In this document: positions 24,401 to 33,100 of the stretch, in pieces
Numbering within the stretch: position 1 is the first letter of the stretch
Layout of the letters: each line of letters starts with the position of its first letter
DNA from: Epithemia pelagica
Taxonomy: Eukaryota; Bacillariophyta; Bacillariophyceae; Surirellales; Surirellaceae
Direction of reading: 5' to 3'
DNA length: 64,000 nt
Assembly: GCA_946965045.2 (NCBI GenBank)
Contig: OX337228.1
Coordinates: 3,286,001 to 3,350,000 of the forward strand
The notes under the pieces: model-generated
What the model was told of the DNA's origin: nothing
The model's database searches: none
Seen by the model: the letters and a program-made list of their open reading frames with translations, nothing else
Made by a program: the position numbers and the translations under genes

Positions 24401-25320
24401 ACCAAACAGGCGACCACCTCTTTCGTTGCAACCAGGCCTCCAAAACCGCACTGTCCAACGCCGTGCGAGACACCCTTTTTGACATCCTCCGCAAAGCGGC
24501 GCCCGCCGCGAAAGCAGTTGATTCACTACATGATGTCCACCTTGAGCCACCGGGCTTGGCTCCACAACACAGCCGCAACATTTGCCCGGCCGACGTCGGC
24601 ATGCTTCTCACCCAACCACATCAAAATGACCCATTCAGATACGTAGCCATTGACGTAACAATTCCGCCTCCGCAGACCCCAACACCCCTTCCAGACCCGT
24701 CCGACCACAAATTCATCGCACAAGTTGCCTCGAGGACGCATCACGAAGCGGCAAGGGCAAAATACTGCCGTGATCCGGACACCGCCACACATTTACTCCA
24801 GAATGGTATCTACTTGATCCCCTTCACAGTGGACCACTTGGGATCGCTCGGCCACTTTGCCGACCGACTTCTCTTCAACCAAGACCACCCATTGCCCTTT
24901 TCCACAGCTGAACCGCCGGACTGGACCGATCCACACTTCGGCAAGTCTGCCGCCCGAAGCAATCGACACCCAGCCGCATACGCACTTTACCAGAACGTTG
25001 AACACGCTCCCGACAACATCCTCTCCCGAGCCAACAAAGACACCAAACTGCACTATCCAGAAGCCAACATCTACACAATCGCCCATTACGCCAAAGCCTC
25101 CCTGGCACACACCATCGTTTCGTCCCTGGCGATACATGCAAACAACCAAATTGCGGCCAACAGAGCACATACATCTGCGCAAAGATCGCGCACAACCCAG
25201 CTGGCAAACCTAGCAAGACCGAATTTCGCCCCGGTGACACCAATCTATTCCCCTCGTCCTGTCGATGATTTCCTCTCACCAGGACCGGACGCCCCACTCC
25301 TCTGCAGTTTCACCGCTTAG
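21490..25320 (+). CDS. ORF2: zinc finger, reverse transcriptase and restriction-like endonuclease
   Basis: Enzyme for target-primed reverse transcription, about 1276 residues from the ATG at 21490 (an in-frame ATG also exists at 21454). N-terminus: CPVPNCNW...HLITQH and CRHC...GHLKQHI, two C2H2-type fingers that would contact target DNA. Reverse transcriptase: LRPIGIGIALRRLAAK, LLLDLRNMFNN (first Asp), EEGFPQGCPLSPLF, and the active site IMDD (residues 608-612) in place of YxDD. C-terminus: CRCSKNLDQTGDHLFRC, then ADVG (Asp about 1035) and YVAIDVTI (Asp about 1055), the zinc knuckle and PD-(D/E)XK arrangement of restriction-like endonucleases in R2/CRE/NeSL-like elements. Family placement beyond that needs a tree. 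Confidence 0.88.
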   Translation: MSRQAQRIRHCPVPNCNWQVPTINRKPQAALKEHLITQHKETSPTDYMTPEYCTTHSFHICRHCDTPSTIYTTPGHLKQHITTTQSRKKTNIDLVTTTYRHLSPQAQAHWKESMAWLHQLQPQPPPFRRTTWHKLKHPLRREFFVCYNTVVSWVLESTPELHPSVLRDDQPPAWNNDSTPFWKLLVLLEPLLLAPIKGTVHKTHSDALRTRVSLFKNGRIKELHEMTWNPQPLPTNHRHTNRNKPKKPSRHHQQPQTTTQLPPNRLKSAQHAANVGNYTTAYKRLMSHMPTAKLTPPRIARIQEELFPKRRNPPPGTRATGTVQSPPPARQHLQLTKDLFELSLRQMKPGTASGPYATCTDALVSMALHKTANTPDATRPYFSNLMALTQLIVTGQIPITIQTLLAGNYFLALHKDLTNLEKLRPIGIGIALRRLAAKTALVHMTDAVRPILLKGGQYGIQTPGGVDFVAQTTTAAVHKYIHCDNEDNLPSRSLLLLDLRNMFNNTSRTAAREILINDPATAPLVPLYDLLTGKPCQSWFFDANHNPDYFLQEEGFPQGCPLSPLFSCLLLLALTNRINKEQAARAAARKANGDNYDDGKGGIAHSASIMDDTSICLPHPDIDWFIQRFQQLGEPMGIQLNGTKTKILTSTTQVSPKDRLPVHHQQCLQQALTLLCPDNPKTPELTSGTRFLGQPIGSAQFAQQFLRERLQTMETNLDKLNQLDDLQTRSSLFRYSFIPAILHLLPADIVQANPPANQRSTLWTSPITATTNRLIAKFVSTLASCVETDVTEQTTTIASLPNRLGGLGYHSAAAAAYPRLITQTARAIKLALSKSSPVPTHHQQQYINWEHSEDPAITAYRKGLSLFNAEYADQTLHDPDRFDHTTHNRQLNHVLKEHVIPRLIELTDPAQRAFLPSLLSPLTSMALHLPRPAERFRLDNPIFRTAIRRKLRLPLFHTQTNSRCRCSKNLDQTGDHLFRCNQASKTALSNAVRDTLFDILRKAAPAAKAVDSLHDVHLEPPGLAPQHSRNICPADVGMLLTQPHQNDPFRYVAIDVTIPPPQTPTPLPDPSDHKFIAQVASRTHHEAARAKYCRDPDTATHLLQNGIYLIPFTVDHLGSLGHFADRLLFNQDHPLPFSTAEPPDWTDPHFGKSAARSNRHPAAYALYQNVEHAPDNILSRANKDTKLHYPEANIYTIAHYAKASLAHTIVSSLAIHANNQIAANRAHTSAQRSRTTQLANLARPNFAPVTPIYSPRPVDDFLSPGPDAPLLCSFTA

Positions 25321-25394
25321 GAGTTCCATAAACCATAGCCCGTTAAATCTAAATCAAAAAAAAAAGAGGACGGCAGTCGTAACGGTACTCGTCG

Positions 25395-25689
25395 CCTTGC
25401 AACTTGGGTCGACAAAGGGTCAAATCGCGCAAGGAGGGCGCTTGTGCCCGACGAGCCAGTAATCAGTAATCAGTAATCAGTAATCAGTAATCATGAATGG
25501 CATTGCGTTTTGAGTTTTGAGGTGTTGCGTTTGCGTTATCATTGATCTTATTAGCCATTCCCCTTGCAACTTGGAGACAAAGGGTCGAATCGCGCGAGGA
25601 GGGCGCTTGCGCCCGACGAGCCAATAATCAGTAATCAGCAATGGCATTGTGTTTTGAGGTGTTGCGTTATCATTGAACTTAGCCGTTCC
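25395..25689. repeat. Imperfect tandem duplication, unit about 130-165 bp
   Basis: The block beginning CCTTGCAACTTGG and containing GGAGGGCGCTTG and GACGAGCCA occurs at 25395-25560 and again at 25562-25689. The copies differ by point changes and by the number of CAGTAAT units (five in the first, fewer in the second). It lies just downstream of the retrotransposon A tail. Confidence 0.75.
25457..25491. repeat. (CAGTAAT)5 microsatellite
   Basis: Five perfect 7-bp units inside the first copy of the tandem duplication; the second copy has only degenerate units (AATAATCAGTAATCAG). Confidence 0.85.
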
Positions 25690-26190
25690 ATCCCTTCTTG
25701 GTGTGAATGGAGATACACCTATCTCACCTAAGCTACTACTCCTAGAGGGGGCTGGGACTACCTACGCTATGTTGCTTCGTGTCGCATGCGCTGATGCTGC
25801 TCACCCATGCGAATCCAGGGTGAGCGATCAGCGCTGATCAGACTCGCGTGGTCACGGCGGGTCAGAGCTACATCACGCTCCCATAGGAATACTGAATACT
25901 GAACTCAGCCGTCCTTCTCCTTCGCCTTAGGCGATTCAATCATTCTCGCTCAACAGACAATGAAGAATCGGCGGAGGATTAGTCGGGGTTGATCATGACT
26001 CAATTTTTTTGGACGGCTCTCATTCACGATCATACAAGACTGGGAGCCACGGAAAACGCCATGGTCTGTACTCTGTACGCTGCTGCTGAAATGGCCCACT
26101 CGGGACTGCACTCAGTCGTCCTTGAGGTGAAGATCTTCGGTGGCAATCCGCATTGAAGCAATACTTCACACACCAACTGAAAGTTTCACC
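25690..26190. other. Upstream region of the light-harvesting gene
   Basis: About 500 bp without a convincing ORF. It should contain the promoter and 5' UTR of the light-harvesting gene at 26191. Short palindromic bits (for example GATCAGCGCTGATC near 25828) are present, but I cannot assign a function. Confidence 0.4.
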
Positions 26191-26973
26191 ATGGCCACCT
26201 ACGCCGCTCTCATCGTTGCGTCTCTCTTGTCGACAAGCTCGGCCTTTGTCTCACAGCAGGCTGCCCCTGCATCGTCCGTTGCGTTGAAAGCGACTGATGG
26301 TGTCTGGGATCCGATGGGTTTCTTGACTTTGGGTGAGGGAGAAGCTTTTGACACTTTCCCTTACATGTTCCCAAAGGAACAATTCTTGCGTGAAGCCGAG
26401 ATCAAACACGGTCGTCAGGCAATGCTTGCTTGGACAGGTGTTTGGGCTACCAGCAAGGTACGTACACACTTTCCTGATTGCCATGGTTGAATCCCCGTGG
26501 ATATCTCACGCGTCTTCCCTGCGCATTACTTTCACAGGATGCTTTCGGATTGGGATTGCATTTCCCTGGTGCCCCTGAATGCGATGACTGGACACAAGCG
26601 CTTGGTGTTTTCGCGAAGGAAGAACCTGCCGTTTTTGGAGCCATTTTGGGTCTGATCTCCATTGCTGAAGGAGAATCGGTTGGTCATTCTGGTGACAACT
26701 TCAATGGAGTGGTGTCCAAAGAACCAGGAAATCTCAACTTCGATTACCTTGGATTGAAGGCCAAACTCAGTGATGATGAAGTTGCTCGTTACAAGGATGT
26801 GGAAATCAAGGTAAGGGGATCATTCGCTGTGTATTCAATTGCTTCGCCAAATTATTACTCATAACCCTTCTCTTCAGAACGGAAGAGCTGCTATGATTGC
26901 AATGGCATCACTTTTTGCTTTCAAATCTATCCCCGGATCTGTTCCCATCATGGACCTCCTTGGTGCTAACTAA
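26191..26973 (+). CDS. Light-harvesting complex protein, fucoxanthin-chlorophyll type, three exons
   Basis: Thylakoid antenna protein binding chlorophyll and carotenoid. Exons 26191-26457, 26538-26810 and 26878-26973 (introns 80 and 67 bp, GT-AG) give 211 residues, the usual size for diatom antenna proteins. The N-terminus MATYAALIVASLLSTSSAFVS is a signal peptide with an SSAF cleavage motif of complex-plastid import. Helix 1 carries EIKHGRQAMLAW and helix 3 carries EIKNGRAAMIAM, the E..H/NGR chlorophyll-ligand signatures; the third motif is assembled across the last intron. The middle segment GEGESVGHSGDNF precedes FDYLGLKAKLSDDEV. The subfamily (Lhcf, Lhcr or other) is not clear to me. The frame at 26140 upstream is not needed. 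Confidence 0.92.
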
Positions 26974-27155
26974 GCATTTTCAGCCGACGACGAGAGGGTT
27001 GTTCAATTGGAGTTGCTATCTGGCATGCTAGGTTCCTAGGTCCCTATTGCTCGGTGAAAAGATAAGCAATTCACCACATTTTGCAAAATAGCTGTGGTCG
27101 TTTCGCGTCATGATAATTTTGCACTTCTCTTGATGTAGATAGGTCATCGAAATGA

Positions 27156-27851
27156 TCACAACCGTGGTGTCATACTCGAATGAAGTGCACGCCATCCACT
27201 CATGAGAATTAATCCACATCCCAGTTCAAGTGGTAAGAGTTCTTCCCCACCAAATCCTCCTATTGGTCTATGTTCCACAACTGCTAGAAGAAGAGCTACC
27301 ACAAGGCGTATGTTGATCGATCCAATGAAAGTGTGAAATGCCAAAAGAAACGCAGCTTTGGGCCCAGCGCGTTCATCGGCAGAACCATAGTGACCATCAA
27401 CAGCCGAATACAGAAAAACTCCATTCCACAAACCAGCTACAACCCAACACAATGCCAGTAAACATCCTTCGTTGAATGCTTGCCCAATAAAGTCCAACTT
27501 CATCCGGTGAACAACCCAAAACGATATGGACAGTGACAAGTTGACCAGCAGAAACACATCATACAGAAGTAAGTCAGGGTCGTCAACATCTACAGGAGGT
27601 CTTGGACGAGGCCACTGAAAAAAATCATGACGCTGTGTTTTCCGGCTGGGCTTCGTCTCCACGTCATTGTCCTCATCATGAGCAGGGCCGCATTGGAGTG
27701 AAGGATAAAGGGGTTCAAACTCTTCAAGTTTCCCAGTACATACGATAGGCATCGGTCGTACCCGTGAGGATGAAAGTATCAAATCACAGGGTAGATCGGT
27801 TTTGACTTTCGGGCCCACCAGGAGATGCAATAACACGTTTGATATTCTCAT
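27156..27851 (-). CDS. Predicted four-span membrane protein, unknown function
   Basis: Single open frame of 231 residues starting at ATG 27851. Residues 1-85 are hydrophilic, with acidic and basic patches (HDEDNDVETKPSRKTQR). After PDLLLYDVFLLVN there are about four hydrophobic segments: YDVFLLVNLSLSISFWVV, GCLLALCWVVAGLWNGVFLY, AAFLLAFHTFIGS...LVVALLLAVV, and LELGCGLILMSGW. The arrangement resembles small membrane proteins conserved in photosynthetic organisms, but I cannot name a family. A good donor-like CCGTAAGTT lies just upstream on the coding strand, so a further 5' exon carrying a targeting peptide is possible. It is divergent from the lumenal-protein gene at 28013. Confidence 0.65.
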   Translation of the reverse strand: MRISNVLLHLLVGPKVKTDLPCDLILSSSRVRPMPIVCTGKLEEFEPLYPSLQCGPAHDEDNDVETKPSRKTQRHDFFQWPRPRPPVDVDDPDLLLYDVFLLVNLSLSISFWVVHRMKLDFIGQAFNEGCLLALCWVVAGLWNGVFLYSAVDGHYGSADERAGPKAAFLLAFHTFIGSINIRLVVALLLAVVEHRPIGGFGGEELLPLELGCGLILMSGWRALHSSMTPRL

Positions 27852-28012
27852 TCTTGAAGTGTTGTTGTTCGATGAACTTACGGAATGATGAAAGATAGAT
27901 CGGGGAAAGCGGAACCTTTTAGTCGGACATCATAATCAGTCCTGAGTCACGAATACCTACGTCAGCATTCCGCAACCTGCGCACACAACGTTTTCTTTAT
28001 TCCGCCTATTTG

Positions 28013-28919
28013 ATGATTGATGAGTCCACAATGATTTCTAAGATATTGTTGCTTTGCTTTCAAATCTTTCTAGTAATATCGAGCGAAAGCTCAGCTCTTG
28101 CACCGCCGAGTCTTACAAGCAATCCACCCTCCCGCGACAGTTTTGCCAAAGTGGCATCCGATGCCGTGACCTTGTGCTTGATACTAGCAGTTGGTACTTC
28201 TGCACCCGCATTTGCGGACGAAATTGGAGTTGAGAAAGATGCTCCAACTCTCTACACTGGAGAAACAGTAGAGGTATGTCATTGTGCTTGATTACTTGAC
28301 GAAGTTTCGAGTTTTAGGAGCTGACGCCTTCAATTTTGTTTGTTTCGAACAGATATGCACCAAACGTGGTCCTTTGGGTGCCTGTCTTCAAACTGAATTT
28401 CGGACGGAGCAAAACGACAATGATAAAGCTAACAAGTACTTCAGCTATACCTCGAAAGCTTTGCGTGAGAAAAATGAAGTTCTGCAGGGAAGTGCGGAGG
28501 GGGAAAGCAACGCCTTGATTGAGCGGTTGAAACAACAAACAGAGGACAATCGAGAAAAGAACAAACTAGACGTCGAGCGAAAAACATTTGAGAATGATCA
28601 GGTTCGTCAATGAAATAATGAAAAGTTCGAGTTCAGAATACGTTCAGATTTCCTCCACTTATCCTTTGACGTTTTGTTTGATGATCCTCAGTCCGCAACG
28701 TTCGGTCCGTTTGACCGACAAGTTGTTATCATGAATACCGATGGCAAAACTTTTACGTTACTGCAGAATCCACAGGCCATGCGACTGAAAAAGGCTGGTT
28801 TCATTGTAGATCGGAAGTTTGTGAAGCAGCCCACAGCCGAGGAACTAGATCAAGTGCTGGAAGCCGAAGGTGAAGGTATTGCCGGAGCCCTTCAATCTTT
28901 GTTAAGTGGTGGGCAGTAG
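28013..28919 (+). CDS. Putative thylakoid-lumen protein of unknown function, three exons
   Basis: Exons 28013-28273, 28353-28601 and 28692-28919 keep frame across two GT-AG introns (79 and 90 bp), giving 245 residues. The N-terminus has two targeting parts: a signal peptide MISKILLLCFQIFLVISSES ending in SSALAPP (ASAFAP-like), then a second hydrophobic stretch VTLCLILAVGTSAPAFADE with an AxA site typical of thylakoid lumen proteins. The mature protein has CTKRGPLGACLQT, a charged helical middle rich in Glu, Lys and Gln (coiled-coil-like), and a C-terminal part with GPFDRQVVIMNTDGKTFTLL. I do not recognise the family. The alternative start is ATG 28031. Lumen location is inferred from the peptide pattern only. 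Confidence 0.75.
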
Positions 28920-29135
28920 GTGGAAAATGATTGCATTATTCGCCCTTGCATTTCCGCCGTCTCAGATTGTTTTCCGGAAACAATATGATAAGATAGTTGA
29001 TCCTCAATCTCATTTTGATTGAGTCTGAGCTAGGAATTAGGATCTACTCTATCAGTGATGGAGTATATTTGAAGTGTCGTGCCTACATTACTTCGGGTGT
29101 CGATTGGTCTATTTTCGATTGGTGATTGGTGTCCC

Positions 29136-29358
29136 TGTTGAGGATAGCTGAGCAACCGGTGATTATAGAGGACCAAGGTGCGACCAGCGACGGGAAGAAG
29201 GATCTGAAAGATACGGAGTCATGGACATTGGTCTGTCGACGTGGCAAAAGCAACGAAAGAACGAACAAGAGAGCCAACGCTCATTCAATGGAGAATACGT
29301 AGTTCGATAAGCCTATAAAGAGTTGCTTTTACGGCACGGCTTGTTAGAAGTTTCAACA
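29136..29358 (+). repeat. 5' LTR, copia copy 1
   Basis: 223 bp, TGTTGAGG...TTTCAACA, matching 35057-35279 by eye without difference. It contains CTATAAAG at 29312-29319, and the putative primer sequence TTCAATGGAGAATA at 29284-29297, directly preceded by CTCA. Confidence 0.95.
29284..29297 (+). promoter_or_regulatory. Putative self-primer sequence in the LTR (copia copy 1)
   Basis: TTCAATGGAGAATA is the exact reverse complement of the 14 bases immediately after the LTR (29359-29372). Pairing stops exactly at the LTR edge. The sequence lies 61 bases before the LTR end. If transcription starts near 29283, the RNA 5' end could fold back and prime minus-strand synthesis; this mechanism is inferred. 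Confidence 0.65.
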
Positions 29359-29372
29359 TATTCTCCATTGAA
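29359..29372 (+). promoter_or_regulatory. Primer-binding position, copia copy 1
   Basis: The 14 bases TATTCTCCATTGAA directly follow the 5' LTR, where a retroelement primer-binding site lies. They do not resemble the initiator-tRNA site of classic copia elements (TGGTATCAGAGC). They pair perfectly with 29284-29297. Confidence 0.65.
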
Positions 29373-29423
29373 AATTTGTTATCATTACACTAAGTACCTC
29401 CGTTGTTGACGTGAAGTACTCTT

Positions 29424-30107
29424 ATGAGTGAAGAGGGCACAAGTGAACGCGTACAAGCTTTATTATCGGAACTGGCCCAACTCACTATCGAACAAGAGGA
29501 TCTCTTACACGAAGCGGAGCAGCGCTACCAACAACGCTTTCGCACCAAGGAGGTGCAGCATCGCGAGGCCATCGCTGCACTGGAGCGACAACGAGAAATC
29601 GAGAGAGACAACGATTACAAGGAAACGGAGATTCGGAAACAGCTGATCTTCGAGGAGACACAGCAAAAGCGACGCACTTTGCTAGCCAAAATCAAGCGGA
29701 CTGAGCAAGGTCCACCAAACTGCGTGGCTACATACCCAGAGCACTCCGCTGAAGCGTATCTTGTGGAACCGAACCAAGAAGACAATTCGGAAGAGAATCA
29801 AGATCGTCGTTCATCTCCAGTGGCTCTCGTTGACCTGATCCGAGAAACACCGGACGGTGAAATCGAAACGGAAACAATCATCCCTGCTATTCCACCACAA
29901 AGAGGCGTACTCCCACGGTGGATTCCAATTGGAACTCGAGTTTGGGTATTGAATACTCTCAAGTTGAAGGAAACAGTGGGACAAACACACCTCCAAGGCA
30001 CAGTGTCACACCACGGAACGTTATATCACTTCATCAAGATTTGGAATCCCATCACAAAAGATACAGAAGAACACCGCCGCCATCGTGACAGCATTGCGAT
30101 TGTGTAA
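29424..30107 (+). CDS. Accessory ORF upstream of Gag-Pol, copia copy 1
   Basis: 227 residues starting MSEEGTSERVQALL. Residues 5-95 are a charged helical region rich in Glu, Gln and Arg with heptad character (coiled coil). Residues 155-227 form a compact basic, beta-rich part starting IPIGTRVWVL. The same plan occurs in copy 2 (IGSRVRIKTGIYLSGHKGKV), where it looks like a KOW or SH3-like fold. The stop codon is 5 bases before the Gag-Pol ATG (TAAACAAGATG). The role is unknown; a nucleocapsid-like or chaperone job would fit, because Gag here lacks a visible CCHC knuckle. A separate ORF before Gag is unusual for copia elements. Confidence 0.7.
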   Translation: MSEEGTSERVQALLSELAQLTIEQEDLLHEAEQRYQQRFRTKEVQHREAIAALERQREIERDNDYKETEIRKQLIFEETQQKRRTLLAKIKRTEQGPPNCVATYPEHSAEAYLVEPNQEDNSEENQDRRSSPVALVDLIRETPDGEIETETIIPAIPPQRGVLPRWIPIGTRVWVLNTLKLKETVGQTHLQGTVSHHGTLYHFIKIWNPITKDTEEHRRHRDSIAIV

Positions 30108-30112
30108 ACAAG

Positions 30113-33100
30113 ATGTCTCAACAAGGCAACGCAAATCGTCCAGACACGGTTGAGTCTAGCTCCCGGTCGAGTGGACAGCAACGTCAAGGCAGAGGCGGAC
30201 GAGGAAGAGGACGAGGATGGCAGAATCAGGCTCAACAATCCAACTCGCCTAGATTTCAAGGCCAAGAACCGTCGCTTAAAGAATGCATATTTGATTATAG
30301 TGAGGATCCGCAATCGAAGCGCTATCTACGAAACGTCGAGTTATTGATCGGCTACGTCGGTAGTAATTTTGATCGACACAATCAGGAGTTCCAACAAGCA
30401 CTCGAAGCATTGAAACTACCCGACCCAGAAGAAGCAACAAAACCAAAAGACCCCACAGATATGATCCAAATGGAAGAGTGGAAGATGGCGTACAAAGCAC
30501 GCCAGGAGCAAATGGTCCTCTACAAAAACTTTCGGGCAGCGCTCTACAGCTTGATTATGGGACAGTGTACCCCGCTACTCAAGGATAAGCTACAGGCCCA
30601 CGAGACCTTTGGAGAGATCAAGAAGCTGCGTGATGGTGTGGATCTCTTGAAACTTATCAAGCAAATCACATTCACCTTTGATTCCGGACGCATATTCACT
30701 CTCGTCGCCCGAGATAAGCTCAAGGAAGATTTCTATAGTCTGAGGCGACGAAATAACCAAAGTCTCCATTCCTATTACGAGGTATTCCGAGCCAAAGTCA
30801 AGGTCTTGAATGAAGCCGGGATCGTCCTTTACGAGAAGGACATGCTGGAACGAGTGGCCAAGGAAAAGAAACACACAGCACCTTCTTCCGACGACCACGA
30901 GGACGCCCAAAATCGTTGTATTGCCATTCGATTCATCCAATCTTGTGGCAACAAGGAGTACGAAGCACATTTGCAAAATATGTTCTTGGATGGACAGAAT
31001 GTATATCCCAAGACGCTTGCCAATGCTCGTGCAATCCTGGACAATCGAATGACAGGAAAACCAAAGAACAATCCTGGTCAGAGCAACGGTCAGCCCGACA
31101 ACGCCACCGGTGTGGCGTATGTAACAAGTGGAGAGACGAGTTTGCCCGATTCCACTATGACAGGCCACTCCAATGCGACAACTGCAACAGGATCACAAGC
31201 AAGTGGCTCCCAAGCATCAACAACACAGAGTCGCTCAAATCGAACCAAGTCACAAGCCGAGGGTAACAATGAATCCAATCGAGGTGTGCTAACCTCATCA
31301 AACAGGGGCTCATCCGTCAACTGCGACTCACCTGATTATGTTTTCTCTTCCTCTACCATGCAGGCTAGCATTCCCCCTCAATGGCTGTTACTGGACAATC
31401 AGTCCACCGTTGACATCATCAAAGATCCATCCTTATTAAAAAATATTCATTCGTCTGAGAATCCCATCGTCATTCAGAGTCATGCCGGACAGAGGACTCT
31501 TCAGTTGCGAGGACTCCTGCCTGGATACGGCATCGTATGGCATGACCCGGAGGGTCCAGCCAACATCATCTCCCTAAACAACGCCCACACAAGATTTCAC
31601 ATCAAATACGACAGCGACCATGGAAACTCATTCGCCTTACATGACCGAGCCACTGGTAGGCTAAAACACAAGTTCAATCCAAGCCCAGAAGGTTTATTCT
31701 ATCTTGATACATCGATGTTACAGAGTAGCTTCGTAACCACTGTTAGCGAAAACGAAGATTCTTACTCCCCGGAAGAAATTCGTAGAGCCAAGTTGGCCAG
31801 ATCACTCCTAGCGAAGATAGGACGGCCTTCTACCAAGGATTATCTTCATATCCTAAGGCACAACCTACCACCAAATGCTAACATTACTACTGACGATGTA
31901 CACAGGGCCGAGAAGATCTACGGTCAAGATTTGGGAACGCTCAAAGGCAAGACAACTAGACGCAAGTCTCCATTTGTCGACACGTCCACGACAGTACCAC
32001 CTCGCATTGCTGAGGAGCACAAGGATGTCACGTTGACCATTGATGTCATGCACGTGAACAATGTACCATTCCTTGTCACCACATCAAGGAAAATACATTT
32101 CGGTACGATGGACGCCATACAATCAACCACCGATACCAATATTATACAATCCCTGAAGAAGACTGTGGCAGTTTACCAACGTGGTGGGATTAGACCGAGA
32201 ATTGTGTTGGCTGATGGTGCATTCACAAGTGATGATATGCAAGCCAGTCTTCAACTCCTCGGTATCACCATCAACCCCACTGCCAGGGATGAGCATGTAG
32301 GTGATGTGGAACGTTACATCAGGACTGTGAAGGAGAGGATGCACTGTGTTTATAACACGCTTCCTTTCGATGCCCTACCGAAGGTCATGTTGATAGAACT
32401 GGCCAAATTTGCTACGTTCTGGTTAAACTGCTTCCCACATCATACCGGCATTTCCAAAACACAAAGTCCACGCCTACTCGTGACCGGTGAGCATGTCGAT
32501 TTCAACAAACATTGTCGGTATGAATTTGGCCAATACGTGCAGTGCCATGAGCAGCACGATAACACCATGGCCCCAAGAACCATCGGAGCTATCGCATTGA
32601 GGCCAACCGGTAACAGGCAAGGAAGTTATTACTTCCTTAGCCTCACTAGCGGCAGAGTAATCACAAGGAATCATGCCACCGCTTTACCGATGCCAGCAGA
32701 AGTCATTCAACGGGTGCACCAGTTGGCACAAAGTCAGGAAATGCAACCGGGATTAGCGTTCGGGAATCGTGACAACAGAATCTTGTTCCTAGACGAGAAC
32801 AATGAACTGTTTGATGATGATGACGATTCCTATGAAGATGTACAGGACATGGACGAGGATCTGCGGGATGACGATGATCTAGTTGAGAATGAATTAGCTG
32901 AAGAGGACGTGCCTGGTGTTGAAAATGTCATAAACGAGCCAGAGCCCAACCAACCGTTGGACAATTTGGATCTTGAACCGTTGGAAATCCAAGGAGTGGG
33001 GGCAGAAGCCAATCTGCCTGTTCCGGTAGACGATGAACAATATCATGAGGCGCAGGAACAAGACAATAACGATGCGATCAATGATGATGCTTTGGAGGAT

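Larger units (their letters stand above)
18234..25365 (+). mobile_element. Non-LTR retrotransposon with restriction-like endonuclease, two ORFs and a short A tail
   Basis: Two long overlapping ORFs on one strand, then a 35-nt 3' UTR and a run of ten A (25356-25365). ORF2 has N-terminal C2H2 fingers, reverse transcriptase and a C-terminal zinc-binding plus PD-(D/E)XK-like module, the layout of early-branching non-LTR elements (R2, NeSL and CRE groups) that use a restriction-like rather than an APE endonuclease. The body is strongly A/C-rich on this strand, unlike the flanking genes. The 5' boundary is unknown: the start given here is only where the ORF1 frame opens. I could not find a target-site duplication. 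No stop codon interrupts either ORF, so the copy could be recent. Confidence 0.85.

Noticed and set aside
25441-25491. CRISPR-like array at the CAGTAAT repeats
   Set aside because: The units are 7 bp with no spacers and the DNA is eukaryotic; it is a microsatellite.
29312-29319. CTATAAAG in the copia copy 1 LTR as the TATA box
   Set aside because: Copy 2 lacks it at the same place, and it lies downstream of the conserved primer position, so I do not annotate it as the promoter.
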